DNA of 64,000 nucleotides. It comes from Actinotignum schaalii FB123-CNA-2. Lineage in GTDB: Bacteria; Actinomycetota; Actinomycetes; Actinomycetales; Actinomycetaceae. The stretch lies in contig NZ_KE150263.1 of NCBI RefSeq assembly GCF_000411135.1, forward strand, positions 496,594-560,593. Reading direction: 5' to 3'. Positions 16,301 through 23,909 of this stretch are shown here, one piece after another. Every line of letters starts with the position of its first letter. The first letter of the stretch is position 1. Below the pieces are notes generated by a model. It was not told the DNA's origin, did not search any database, and worked only from the letters and a program-made list of their open reading frames with translations. A program made the translations under genes and the position numbers.

Positions 16301-16352
16301 GATAAGCGGAGCCCGGCCGGGTGATAACGAGAGCGCGAATTCTGAACTGCAT
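13341..16352 (-). CDS. Family 2 glycosyltransferase fused to a polytopic membrane domain
   Basis: A 1003-residue protein. Residues 1-330 are a GT2 domain: a Rossmann start (IRALVITRPGSAYLEDTLAAL), an acidic YWILHDDSAP motif as the metal/nucleotide site, and VGGFDTWLGPFGDGLELSRRLRGAGW as the acceptor region. A Ser/Thr/Glu-rich stretch of about 25 residues interrupts the GT fold ahead of the HDDSAP motif. A highly basic linker (about 285-350) leads into roughly 12 hydrophobic segments and a large C-terminal extracytoplasmic domain ending with one more membrane helix. It probably transfers sugars to a lipid-linked or cell-wall acceptor; the exact substrate is unknown. It overlaps the DUF5719 gene and follows whiB by 36 nt. 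Confidence 0.85.
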   Translation of the reverse strand: MQFRIRALVITRPGSAYLEDTLAALESSTRKPDAISVLTGKLGAAVNNAVAADSRESSGEPHGAGESTTAESTAAQSTTGYDAYWILHDDSAPAPEALANLARTLENAANIGAVGCKQVDWSDPGALLEVGIRATRSARRVPEVALDDRDGGQLDGRSDVLAVGSAGILVRASALREVGGFDTWLGPFGDGLELSRRLRGAGWRVVVEPTATVRHARVSLGEDGRDSFAARRAAQLYNSVLAAPALLAPVLFLGYVLLGPVRALVRLLGKEARLADGEVRGAARLIGSLPALMRARRRRRRTEKSRAGLAALEARGRDVRAARREMTRSEREKIRLVARPNPLEEAERRRWRRSTARARSTVLLLTALVAGVAAFPLLRGGYLTGGALRPDALTGTELLRASLPGWLAVGDGSPGRIDALWTLLSPLALVLQPFGGTLGDAAVLLLLCAPVLAGMTAFWAARTLTFSPHVRAVAGLVWAGAGPLVGALSAGHVAGALVHILLPVLAASVLSVWRLPRTRDRIESTAGLGTAALAGIYLAAAAPVMLAVLLLVALVGALRWRRLRWLWVAIPAAAVVIPGLEASWRLLFATPGEPFAARPGPLDLLSFFPLTQPESLPWLGEIAMICAVCLVVIAVLALGRARNWQRIRAGWLIAAAGFAWAVASTHVSVAQVYDGATALSAPAWSGIGLSVALGGLWIALVSAGDGLRTDMSGRSFGLFQLLGLGSVAVLILSALAGSGLYLSRALTGTTELHPETGRSVPAAAILEASSPDRVRVLSLYPAENGIRAEIWRGPGRQLTDSTMAGALAALEGTSADDAAAADVASAVADMNAGNPRAAETLAEHAISYVVIPAQAPRAGELARALGATGRFDMISANEQMLSWRLTRSEASAVDAARLTLDGSALPAGRYGVDTELPARAGRNGGIVRLAERQDPLWEARLDGQLLPTYNAGWAQAFEIPAGSSGRLTISYNRTGDALVAGARILAVVAALVVAIPVRRKVVE

Positions 16353-16388
16353 TGCTGTTGATGCTACGCCAGCGCGGGCGCTGGGCGG

Positions 16389-16739
16389 TTATGCCTCGCC
16401 GACGCGGCGGCGTTGCCGGCTCAGGCGCCGGCGGTCATTATCCGACATACCACCCCAGATACCGTGACGAATATCATGCTGGAGGGCGTATTCGAGGCAT
16501 TCCTCCCGGACCGGGCATTCGTGGCAGATCGAGGTGGCGGGGGCGGTGGAGCCGCCTTTTTCAGGGAAGAAAATATCGGGATCGGTTTGAGCACACAGCG
16601 CAGATTCACGCCAGTGCAGCGATGCCGAATCAGCTTTCTCATAACCGAGGTCGAAGATGTCGAGCATGGCGTCCTGGGCGTCCTGCGGCGTCAATCCGCC
16701 GTTCCCCGCGACGCGCAAGCCGGGGTTAATCCTCCGCAC
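16389..16739 (-). CDS. whiB: WhiB-family Fe-S transcriptional regulator (WhiB2/WhmD type)
   Basis: A 116-residue regulator with the four cluster ligands Cys49, Cys72, Cys75 and Cys81 (C...CHECPVREEC) and the GIWGGMSDNDRRRL turn and basic tail. WhiB proteins bind a [4Fe-4S] cluster and the primary sigma factor. The WhiB2/WhmD branch acts in septation and division, and the neighbourhood (giant GT plus DUF5719) matches that branch. GTG at 16739 was chosen because AGAGGAGG stands five bases before it; the frame extends 18 codons further without support. A good promoter lies upstream at 16771-16800. Confidence 0.9.
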   Translation of the reverse strand: MRRINPGLRVAGNGGLTPQDAQDAMLDIFDLGYEKADSASLHWRESALCAQTDPDIFFPEKGGSTAPATSICHECPVREECLEYALQHDIRHGIWGGMSDNDRRRLSRQRRRVGEA

Positions 16740-16770
16740 ATGTCCTCCTCTAACCAAGGTGTCTTTATAA

Positions 16771-16800
16771 ATTACAAGCGTGTCATACCCCAAAAGTCAA
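16771..16800 (-). promoter_or_regulatory. Promoter of whiB
   Basis: Minus-strand TTGACT (16800-16795), an 18-nt spacer and TGTAAT (16776-16771), followed by AT-rich sequence. It lies about 32 nt upstream of the GTG start of whiB. Confidence 0.6.
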
Positions 16801-16980
16801 GCGAAAGCGGTATATTGCCCACCCGAACTTCCGTTCGAGTTCGGCGTGTTGCCGCGGCCGGGTGCGCCTTGTGCCGCGTGGGCGATTTGCTCACAATCAC
16901 CGCGGGCGTAACCGGCCCGCCAGCACCCGAAACCGACCTGGCCGGTGGCGCCCGGCCTGCAAATAGGCAAAAATGACCCT

Positions 16981-17871
16981 ATGCGTGGAATCATTCTGGC
17001 CGGAGGCTCCGGCACTCGACTTCATCCCGTTACGCTGGGCACCTCCAAGCAGCTGGTACCCGTGTATGACAAACCGATGATCTACTATCCCCTGAGCACG
17101 CTGATGCTCGCCGGAATCCGTGACGTCATGGTTATTACCACACCCGAAGATGCCCCGGCTTTCCACCGGCTCCTCGGGGACGGCAGCCAATTCGGCATCA
17201 GTATTTCCTTCGCGGTGCAGGAAGTGCCCAATGGGCTGGCCACCGCTTTCACCATCGCCGCCGATTTCATCGGTAACGAACCGGCCGGGCTGGTGCTCGG
17301 CGATAATATTTTCTACGGCCCCACGATGGGACGTCGCTTGGAACGCAATACCAATCCGGATGGTGGCGCTATCTTTGCGTACCATGTTTCGGATGCGCGC
17401 GCCTACGGCGTCGTCGAATTTGACGAAAACTTCAAGGCGATCTCCATTGAGGAAAAGCCCGCCCACCCGAAATCCAATTTCGCGGTACCGGGCCTGTACT
17501 TCTACGACAATGACGTTATCGAAATCGCCCGCAACCTCGAACCTTCCGCGCGCGGGGAATACGAAATCACGGATGTCAACCGCAAGTACCTGGAGGCGGG
17601 CAAACTCAAGGTTGAGGTGCTCGACCGCGGTACCGCGTGGCTGGATACCGGCACCTTCGATTCCCTCGCGGATGCCACCAGCTTCGTGCGCACCATCCAG
17701 GCACGCCAGGGGCTCTCGGTGGGGTGCCCCGAGGAAGTAGCGTGGCGGCGCGGGTTCCTCAGCGATGAGGAGCTGCGTGAACGCGGGGAAAAGCTGCGCA
17801 AGTCCGGCTACGGGGACTACCTGCTCGGGATCTTGGAAGCCCAGCACGATATTCCTTCGGCAAGCTACTAA
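16981..17871 (+). CDS. rmlA: Glucose-1-phosphate thymidylyltransferase
   Basis: A 296-residue enzyme making dTDP-glucose from dTTP and glucose-1-phosphate, the first step towards dTDP-L-rhamnose. It starts [16 protein letters not shown] with the signature GGSGTRL pyrophosphorylase loop, then [28 protein letters not shown] (metal-binding Asp), [20 protein letters not shown] and [10 protein letters not shown]. Length and motifs match RmlA closely. The ATG at 16981 is the family start; no strong Shine-Dalgarno precedes it. It is divergent from whiB and convergent with rmlD, with a strong hairpin following. Confidence 0.97.
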   Translation: MRGIILAGGSGTRLHPVTLGTSKQLVPVYDKPMIYYPLSTLMLAGIRDVMVITTPEDAPAFHRLLGDGSQFGISISFAVQEVPNGLATAFTIAADFIGNEPAGLVLGDNIFYGPTMGRRLERNTNPDGGAIFAYHVSDARAYGVVEFDENFKAISIEEKPAHPKSNFAVPGLYFYDNDVIEIARNLEPSARGEYEITDVNRKYLEAGKLKVEVLDRGTAWLDTGTFDSLADATSFVRTIQARQGLSVGCPEEVAWRRGFLSDEELRERGEKLRKSGYGDYLLGILEAQHDIPSASY

Positions 17872-17947
17872 AACGAGCTTGGCGGGCACGTAACTCTAGT
17901 CCGTAACACGGGACTCGGGTCCGCCGTTCGGGCCCACTCACATGAAG

Positions 17948-17980
17948 CGGGGCGGCTGACATGGTGTCGGCCGCCCCGTT
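17948..17980 (+). terminator. Hairpin after rmlA
   Basis: A 14-bp stem with one wobble, CGGGGCGGCTGACA-TGG-TGTCGGCCGCCCCG, then TTCGTG. It sits in the convergent rmlA-rmlD gap and may stop transcription from both sides. Confidence 0.7.
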
Positions 17981-18026
17981 CGTGTGCCGTGCTAGTCCAC
18001 TGCTATTCCGCTAGCCCCGGCACCCA

Positions 18027-18059
18027 GCTAACCCAGGTACTCGGCTAGCCCAGGTACTC
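18027..18059. repeat. 16-bp duplication across the rmlD stop codon
   Basis: GCTAACCCAGGTACTC (18027-18042) and GCTAGCCCAGGTACTC (18044-18059) differ at one base and are separated by one base. The second copy contains the rmlD terminal codons and TAG (18047-18045). Confidence 0.85.
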
Positions 18060-18902
18060 CGCGAGCACGCTCGGGGCCGCGGCTTCCCAGCGTTCCTTCC
18101 AATCCCCGATAGGCTCGATACCGGCCCGGCGCAGGGCGCCGTGCGAGAGCACCGAGAAATGCGGGCGCGGTGCGGGCCGGTTGAAGGCAGCCGCCGTCGT
18201 CTCCCCCACCATCGCCGGGTCTTTACCCAGCGTCGATACGATCTCACGGGTGAAATTCCACCAATTCGTCTTCCCCGAGGACGTGCCGTGGTAGGTCCCG
18301 GAGGGAATATTCGCTTCGACCATGCGGTAGATAAGATCGGCGAGGTCCACCGTCCAGGTGGGTTGGCCCACCTCATCGGTCACCACGGAGAGCGCATCGC
18401 GTTCGCAGGCCAGGCGCGCCATCGTCTTCGGGAAGCAATTGCCCTGGGCGCCATACAGCCACGCGGTCCGCACGATATAGTAGTCGTCCGTTTCGGCACG
18501 CACCGCCCACTCCCCGGCCGCTTTGGTGCGCCCGTAGGCACCCTTGGGGTTCATGACGTCATTTTCTTCGTACGGGTCCACGGCATCGCCGGAAAATACA
18601 TAGTCGGTGGACACCTGCACCAGTTTCGCGCCGATCTGCGCGGTACGCCGGGCTAGGATTTGCGGGCCGGTTGCGTTAATGGTGAAAGCTGCCGCCTCCT
18701 CACTTTCGGCTTTATCTACGGCCGTATGCGCAGCAACATTAACGACGACGTCGACCTTATCGACCAGGTGCGCTACCGCGGCCGGATCGGTAATATCCAG
18801 CTCGCTCTTATCTACGGCGAGCACGTTCTGCCCCCGCTGTGCGAGCAAAGCAACGAGATCCTGGCCGAGCATTCCCCGACTTCCGGTAACCATCCAGCGC
18901 AT
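18045..18902 (-). CDS. rmlD: dTDP-4-dehydrorhamnose reductase
   Basis: A 285-residue short-chain dehydrogenase of the extended type that completes dTDP-L-rhamnose synthesis using NAD(P)H. It begins MRWMVTGSRGMLGQDL (GxxGxxG cofactor turn). It has VVNVAAHTAVDKAESEE, VSTDYVFSG (Ser/Thr of the active site) and AYGRTKAAGE, the catalytic Tyr-xxx-Lys. The tail has the expected substrate-binding pattern RPAPRPHFSVLSHGALRRAG. It is transcribed towards rmlA and follows the membrane protein gene at 18940 on the same strand only in map position; 37 nt separate its start from that gene's stop, so both may be one transcript. Confidence 0.95.
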   Translation of the reverse strand: MRWMVTGSRGMLGQDLVALLAQRGQNVLAVDKSELDITDPAAVAHLVDKVDVVVNVAAHTAVDKAESEEAAAFTINATGPQILARRTAQIGAKLVQVSTDYVFSGDAVDPYEENDVMNPKGAYGRTKAAGEWAVRAETDDYYIVRTAWLYGAQGNCFPKTMARLACERDALSVVTDEVGQPTWTVDLADLIYRMVEANIPSGTYHGTSSGKTNWWNFTREIVSTLGKDPAMVGETTAAAFNRPAPRPHFSVLSHGALRRAGIEPIGDWKERWEAAAPSVLAEYLG

Positions 18903-18939
18903 GGGTGTCCTTTCCTTGTCTATACCCGCGTTATTGTAC

Positions 18940-20634
18940 TCATTGGACCAAAGCCGCGGCAGCGTGGGATGAGCCCGCGGTGCGGTGCGCCGGCCTCACG
19001 GGGCGAAACTGGGGCAGCAGCTGGGCGCGAACAAGCCGGTAGTACACCACACTCCCACCGAGGAGCGCGACGTATCCGAGCGTGACTGCCGCCCCGAGTA
19101 CCGGTGCCGGCAGCCCCGCAGCGAGCGCCCAGCGCTCTATGCCTCTTCCCACGAAAGCCCCCGGATAGCATGAGCGCAACCACAGTAGCATCGCGTAAGC
19201 GGAGAGCAGCATACTCCCAGCTACTAGTGCGGGGAGGAGGAAACTGCGCCACCCGGCTTCTTCGCGGTAACGGGGGCGGCTCGTGGTTCCGGGCAGCGGC
19301 GGATCCCAGTGGTGGCCGGCCGCGCCCATCGTGATGACCACGAGCAAGCCAACGGCACCGGCGAAAAGATAGCGGCCCTGCACCCCGCCGATAATTCCCA
19401 ATCCGCGGTACTGGTTATAGGCCTGCACGATGAGCATGCCGAGGACCAGCACAATATTCGCGGTGAAGAGAAGTAGGCGCCAGCGTTTATCCGGGTGGGT
19501 GCGAAGGGCACGAGCAAGAAAAATAGCCACGAGAAGAGTAAGGAGAATGAGAAGCGGCGGCGCAAAAGTGACATCCAGCCACCCGAAGTCCGACCAGAAG
19601 GAGTCTACAAAGGACGTGGTCACCCGCTCGGCGAAGAAACCGATATTTGTGCCCGGCTCCGTGGCTTGGGCCTGGAAACCATCGGGTTGGATCACCCCGT
19701 AGCGCACGATATTACGCAGCCACCAGTAGCCGCCGGCGAGAACACCGATGAGTCCCGCACTCAGGCCCTGGGCGAGGCGCCGCCCCCACGTTCCCACATG
19801 CGGATTGGCAAGGAAGGAAAGAAAGACCACCAACCCCATGGGAATGAAAATCCCCTTACTCCACAAGCCGAGTCCTAAGGCAAGCCCAGCCCCCAGTACG
19901 GTGCGCCACCGCCCAGCTCCGAACATGGCTGCGCTCACCGCTGCCATGTTGAGGGCACCAGCACCGATGAAGAGCGCGTCATTGGTAACCGAAGCGGAGA
20001 TAAATGCGAGCATGGGAATCGCGTACACGGTACCGGAGGCCAGGAGTGCACCGCGTCGGCTCAATCCGGCGCGGCGAGCCGCGAAAATAAGGCAGGGCAC
20101 CAGAGGCGAGGTCAGCACAATGGAGTAGAGCCGCAGGATAAGAATCTGGCGGTCCCAGGGGGCATCCGTCATTCCGGTAGCTCGCAACACCAGTGCCCCG
20201 CCGGCGTAATAGAGCGGGGGATGCTGAGTCATCTGATCCAAAATAGGAACTGTCTCCTCGGCCCGTGGGGAACGGCGCTGCTCGTGCGGGAGAATTCTCT
20301 GGCTGGCATAGGAATCCGGATCCGTACCGATCCAGGCATCTCGCCCGAGGCGAGTACGGTAATGCAGGGAGTAGCTGGGGGCGTCCTCCACCAGCAGGCC
20401 GCTGGCCTGTGACGCCTCAAAAACATCACGGTAAAGCCGACTTGTTCCCGGATCGGGCCACTGCCCCGTCTGCTCGAGTCGAATAATGGAATTGAGGTGA
20501 TGGGGCTCATCCGGGGTGCGCAGTGGCGGGCTGGCAAGTGCCCAGAGCATCTGCCAGATAAGGAAAAGAACCGTGAGGAGCCCCGCACACGTATAGAAAC
20601 GGCGTGAGCTCATGGTGGTATCACTGGTTCGCAT
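18940..20634 (-). CDS. Polytopic GT-C/DUF2142-like membrane protein
   Basis: About 564 residues with roughly 12 hydrophobic segments. The first extracytoplasmic loop holds TPDEPHHLNSI, an acidic motif in the place where GT-C enzymes keep the catalytic/metal Asp-Glu. QHPPLYY and WWLRNIVRYG are also typical of DUF2142/dolichyl-phosphate-sugar transferase relatives. The likely role is to move a sugar from a polyprenyl-phosphate donor to the growing surface polymer at the outer face of the membrane; this is inferred. The ATG at 20634 is preceded by GAAGGA five bases away. It is divergent from rmlC, and rmlD follows 37 nt after its stop, so the two are probably co-transcribed. Confidence 0.75.
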   Translation of the reverse strand: MRTSDTTMSSRRFYTCAGLLTVLFLIWQMLWALASPPLRTPDEPHHLNSIIRLEQTGQWPDPGTSRLYRDVFEASQASGLLVEDAPSYSLHYRTRLGRDAWIGTDPDSYASQRILPHEQRRSPRAEETVPILDQMTQHPPLYYAGGALVLRATGMTDAPWDRQILILRLYSIVLTSPLVPCLIFAARRAGLSRRGALLASGTVYAIPMLAFISASVTNDALFIGAGALNMAAVSAAMFGAGRWRTVLGAGLALGLGLWSKGIFIPMGLVVFLSFLANPHVGTWGRRLAQGLSAGLIGVLAGGYWWLRNIVRYGVIQPDGFQAQATEPGTNIGFFAERVTTSFVDSFWSDFGWLDVTFAPPLLILLTLLVAIFLARALRTHPDKRWRLLLFTANIVLVLGMLIVQAYNQYRGLGIIGGVQGRYLFAGAVGLLVVITMGAAGHHWDPPLPGTTSRPRYREEAGWRSFLLPALVAGSMLLSAYAMLLWLRSCYPGAFVGRGIERWALAAGLPAPVLGAAVTLGYVALLGGSVVYYRLVRAQLLPQFRPVRPAHRTAGSSHAAAALVQ

Positions 20635-20800
20635 ACGGTCCTTCGGGGAATTCACGGGGCACCCGGCGATCCCCTCCGCACCGGATGGTATAGGTAGGGC
20701 CGCGGGAAGCGCGTTGGTTATTCCAGTCTAGCTTCCGCATCACCGGCGCGGAGAAGGTATCGTAGTTCCCGTACATCGAGTAGCCGAGTGAGGGAACATT

Positions 20801-21418
20801 ATGGAGATTCGGGAATTAGCGATTTCGGGCGCATGGGAAATCACCACCAAGCATTTCCCCGATGAACGCGGTATTTTCTTAGAAGCCTACAAATCCTCCG
20901 TTTTTGAAGAAACAATCGGTCACCGCTTGGATGTGCGCCAGGTGAACACCTCGGTATCGAAAGCCGGCACCGTCCGCGGCATCCATTTTGCCGATGTGCC
21001 GCCCAGCCAGGCGAAATACGTTATGTGCCCGCGCGGTGCAGTTCTCGATTTCGTTATTGATATTCGGGTGGGCTCCCCCACCTACGGCAAGTGGGATTCC
21101 GTTCTTCTCGATGATGACACCCGGAAAGCCATTTATATTTCCGAGGGCCTGGGCCACTGCTTCGTAGCACTGGAAGATGATTCCACCGTGGTCTACCTGT
21201 GCTCAGCGCAATACGCACCCGGCCGCGAACACGGGGTTAATCCGCTGTGCTCGCAGGTGGGCTTGGTATTCCCGGAAACTGATCGCCAGGGTAAGAAGCT
21301 TGAGCTGCTGCTCTCCCCCAAGGATACCGATGCCCCCGGCCTCGATGAGGCCGAACGCAGCGGGCTCCTCCCTCGTTATGAGGATGTCCAGGCTTTCCTC
21401 GCCACCCTGCGGAGCTAA
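20801..21418 (+). CDS. rmlC: dTDP-4-dehydrorhamnose 3,5-epimerase
   Basis: A 205-residue cupin enzyme of dTDP-L-rhamnose synthesis. Recognisable parts are DERGIFLEAYK near residue 22, TVRGIHFADVPPSQAKYV with the catalytic His (usual form RGLHYQ; here IHFA), VDVRQ-like VLDFVIDIRVGSPTYGKW, and YISEGLGHCFVALED with the second conserved His. The ATG at 20801 follows GAGGGAA at normal spacing. A glycosyltransferase gene begins 2 nt after its stop, forming a tight plus-strand run rmlC-GT2-DUF2142-DUF2142. Confidence 0.95.
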   Translation: MEIRELAISGAWEITTKHFPDERGIFLEAYKSSVFEETIGHRLDVRQVNTSVSKAGTVRGIHFADVPPSQAKYVMCPRGAVLDFVIDIRVGSPTYGKWDSVLLDDDTRKAIYISEGLGHCFVALEDDSTVVYLCSAQYAPGREHGVNPLCSQVGLVFPETDRQGKKLELLLSPKDTDAPGLDEAERSGLLPRYEDVQAFLATLRS

Positions 21419-21420
21419 AT

Positions 21421-22353
21421 ATGAAGCGGGCTGAGCTATCCGCCCTCGCTAACCAGGTCACCGCGGTCGTTATCACCTATAACCCAGACGGGAATTGCAC
21501 CACCCGTCTCACCGCGCTAGCCTTGCAGGTCGGGCACGTGGTGGTTATTGATAACGGTTCGGAAGAATCGCGCCGGGCAGCGGTAGCGGAAAGCGCTCGC
21601 GCGGTGGGTGCCCAGTTCATTCCGCTGAAGCAGAATCTCGGTATTGCGGCGGCCACGAATATCGGGATTGAGCAAGCCCGCGCCCGCGGCGCTCGTTTCG
21701 TGCTGCTCATGGATCAGGATTCCCTGGTGGGTTCGGATATGGTGGCCCATCTACTTGAGGTGTTGGCCGGTGATCCACAGATTGGTGCTGCCGGCCCCCT
21801 CCCCAGCGAAGAGCGTGAAGGGGAGGATCAGCTGGTCTACGTCGCTCGCGAGTGGGCCCCCAAGCGTGCCACCGCGGCCGAACTGGAACGCCCGGTCCTT
21901 GACGTTGCTTTCCTCATTGCCTCCGGGTGCCTTATCCGGATGGAAACGCTCGATGACGTGGGCGGAATGGGCACCGCCCTCTTTATTGACCACGTGGACC
22001 TGGAGTGGGGCGTGCGCGCCCGGAGCCAAGGGTGGCGCCTGGTGTGCGTCACGGCCGCCCGGCTCTACCATTCTTTGGGGGACGCCGTCGTTCTTCTTCC
22101 CGGACGTACGCAACCGGTGCACGTACACGCGCCGATCCGCAACTACTATCTGGTACGCAATACTGCCCGGGTTATCGGCAGTTCACTATTCCCGGGCAAG
22201 TGGCGGATGCGTTACGCCTGGTGGCTGGCCAAATATCTCGCTTTTAACGGACTGCTCCTCGACCGCGGGGCCGAGCGGCGCCAGCTCATGCGCCAGGGCT
22301 TACGCGACGCGCGGCGGCGGCGTGGCGGACGCATCGGTGACGCGAAAATATGA
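21421..22353 (+). CDS. Family 2 glycosyltransferase, rhamnosyltransferase type
   Basis: A 310-residue cytoplasmic GT-A enzyme. It has VTAVVITYNPDG at the start, VVIDNGSEE for nucleotide binding, NLGIAAATNIGIEQARARG, FVLLMDQDS as the DxD-like metal site, and FIDHVDLEWGVRARSQGW as the acceptor/catalytic region. The order and lengths match the RfbN/WbbL-like rhamnosyltransferases that use dTDP-L-rhamnose, which agrees with rmlC directly upstream; the sugar specificity is still inference. The C-terminal helix-rich segment (NYYLVRNTARVIG) is common in this family. Its stop overlaps the start of the next gene (ATGA, 22350-22353). Confidence 0.85.
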   Translation: MKRAELSALANQVTAVVITYNPDGNCTTRLTALALQVGHVVVIDNGSEESRRAAVAESARAVGAQFIPLKQNLGIAAATNIGIEQARARGARFVLLMDQDSLVGSDMVAHLLEVLAGDPQIGAAGPLPSEEREGEDQLVYVAREWAPKRATAAELERPVLDVAFLIASGCLIRMETLDDVGGMGTALFIDHVDLEWGVRARSQGWRLVCVTAARLYHSLGDAVVLLPGRTQPVHVHAPIRNYYLVRNTARVIGSSLFPGKWRMRYAWWLAKYLAFNGLLLDRGAERRQLMRQGLRDARRRRGGRIGDAKI

Positions 22354-23852
22354 CATCACACGCGCCTCTTCCAGCTGAACCGCACGTTCCCCCCGCGCGC
22401 GGCCTGTGGTCCCCCCGAGTCTTCCTTTTTTCTTTCCTCGCTTTTCTTTGCTACACCACGGGCCTGAGTCTACTCACCCCGCTGCAGGGGTCCCCGGATG
22501 AACCCGTGCATGAAATCTACGGATACCAGGTGGTCACGGGTAATATTCCGCTCGAATCGGAACGGGTACTCGCCCCGCGCTACCTGCGCTCGGGTGCCCC
22601 CGATTGCTGGCGCACCACTCGCGCCCAAACGGCGTGGTGTTCACCCCCGCTCAGTTCCGATGCCACCCTGCGGGAAATGGGCACAAGCGCGGTTAATTAC
22701 CCACCGCTCTACTACGCCCTCACCCACCAGCCCCTGCGGTTCCTCAGCGGTGCGGCAGCGTTGTGGGCCGTGCGGATGTGTTCGGCGCTGCTCTTTTCGC
22801 TGCTGGCAGCTTTCGGGGTTTCCGCTTTCGCGACCGGTCTGCCCCACCGTCTTGAATCTTTTATTGCCCTTACCGTTCTCACCCCGGCTTTCTTCATTTT
22901 CGCGGGTTTTTCCAATCCGCAAAGTCTGGAAATCGGGGCGGCCCTCGCCATGGCCGGGTGTCTCATCCCGCTCATCCGCACTCTCCCCCCACGGGAAACG
23001 GCACAACGGTGGATCGCGGGGGGCTGCGCGGCACTGCTGCTCATCCTGGCGCGCCCGGTGGGCCCGTACTGGGCTATTGCCATGTGCCTGCTTCTCGCCG
23101 GGGTATTTGGACGCGAACGGGTACGCACCTACCTGCGCACCCGCGCTTTCGGGGTATTCCTGGCTCTGTGCGCCGCCGGATGCGTGGGCTGGCTGGCGTG
23201 GACCCGTATCTCAACAATCTACGGCCCCACACCGACCGAAGTCACCAATGACGGCTGGACTGCTCTCACGCTGCGCCTGCTCGGGAACTTCCGCTACTAC
23301 ATGCACGAAACCATCGGAACTGCCGGCTGGCGCTCCGTCACCACTTCGGTTCCGGTCACGGTACTCTACTGGGTGGTTATCTTCGCCGTGGTGGCGGCCG
23401 CGTGGCGGTGGGGACAGCTGCGGCACCGGGTATCCATCGCGCTGGCTTTTATTTCCCTCCCGCTTAGCGCCGTCCTCATGAACACCCTGGTGTTGAGCCG
23501 TACCACCTTCCCTATCTGGCAGGGCCGCTACGCTTTCCCCTTCCTCTTCCCGCTCTTCTGGGTGTGCGTGGCGGTCAAAGCAACCTCCGGGCGCCGTCGT
23601 TCCACAACGAGCAGGGCACTTGCTCGAGCGACATCCGCTCTTTTCTTCCTGGCGACCGTTGATATTACGGTGCGGATGGCCTGGCGTTTTTACGCGGGTA
23701 TCACCACGGCGCCGCTGTGGCGGATCCTCACCGATACCCCGCCGCACGCCCTCATCGGAGCCCTGCTTGCCATCGCGGTGGCGGGCACGTACCTGGTGTT
23801 GACGTGGCGCTACGCAAGGAGATGTGCCGATTCGCCCGTGCCCGTCATATAA
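22350..23852 (+). CDS. DUF2142-like polytopic membrane glycosyltransferase, paralogue A
   Basis: A 500-residue protein with about 10-11 hydrophobic segments. The first outer loop carries GSPDEPVHEIYGYQVVTG, followed by SGAPDCWR and GTSAVNYPPLYYALTHQPL. The acidic PDE pair and the N/PPLYY motif are those of GT-C-fold polyprenyl-phosphate-sugar-dependent transferases. The downstream gene is a clear tandem paralogue with the same landmarks in the same order, so the pair probably arose by duplication and now may add different residues. It is translationally coupled to the upstream GT2 by ATGA. Confidence 0.75.
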   Translation: MTSHAPLPAEPHVPPARGLWSPRVFLFSFLAFLCYTTGLSLLTPLQGSPDEPVHEIYGYQVVTGNIPLESERVLAPRYLRSGAPDCWRTTRAQTAWCSPPLSSDATLREMGTSAVNYPPLYYALTHQPLRFLSGAAALWAVRMCSALLFSLLAAFGVSAFATGLPHRLESFIALTVLTPAFFIFAGFSNPQSLEIGAALAMAGCLIPLIRTLPPRETAQRWIAGGCAALLLILARPVGPYWAIAMCLLLAGVFGRERVRTYLRTRAFGVFLALCAAGCVGWLAWTRISTIYGPTPTEVTNDGWTALTLRLLGNFRYYMHETIGTAGWRSVTTSVPVTVLYWVVIFAVVAAAWRWGQLRHRVSIALAFISLPLSAVLMNTLVLSRTTFPIWQGRYAFPFLFPLFWVCVAVKATSGRRRSTTSRALARATSALFFLATVDITVRMAWRFYAGITTAPLWRILTDTPPHALIGALLAIAVAGTYLVLTWRYARRCADSPVPVI

Positions 23853-23909
23853 TTCCATGGGCTTACTTGTTATGAAATGTATGTAAATCAATGACTAATC
23901 GAGGTGATC

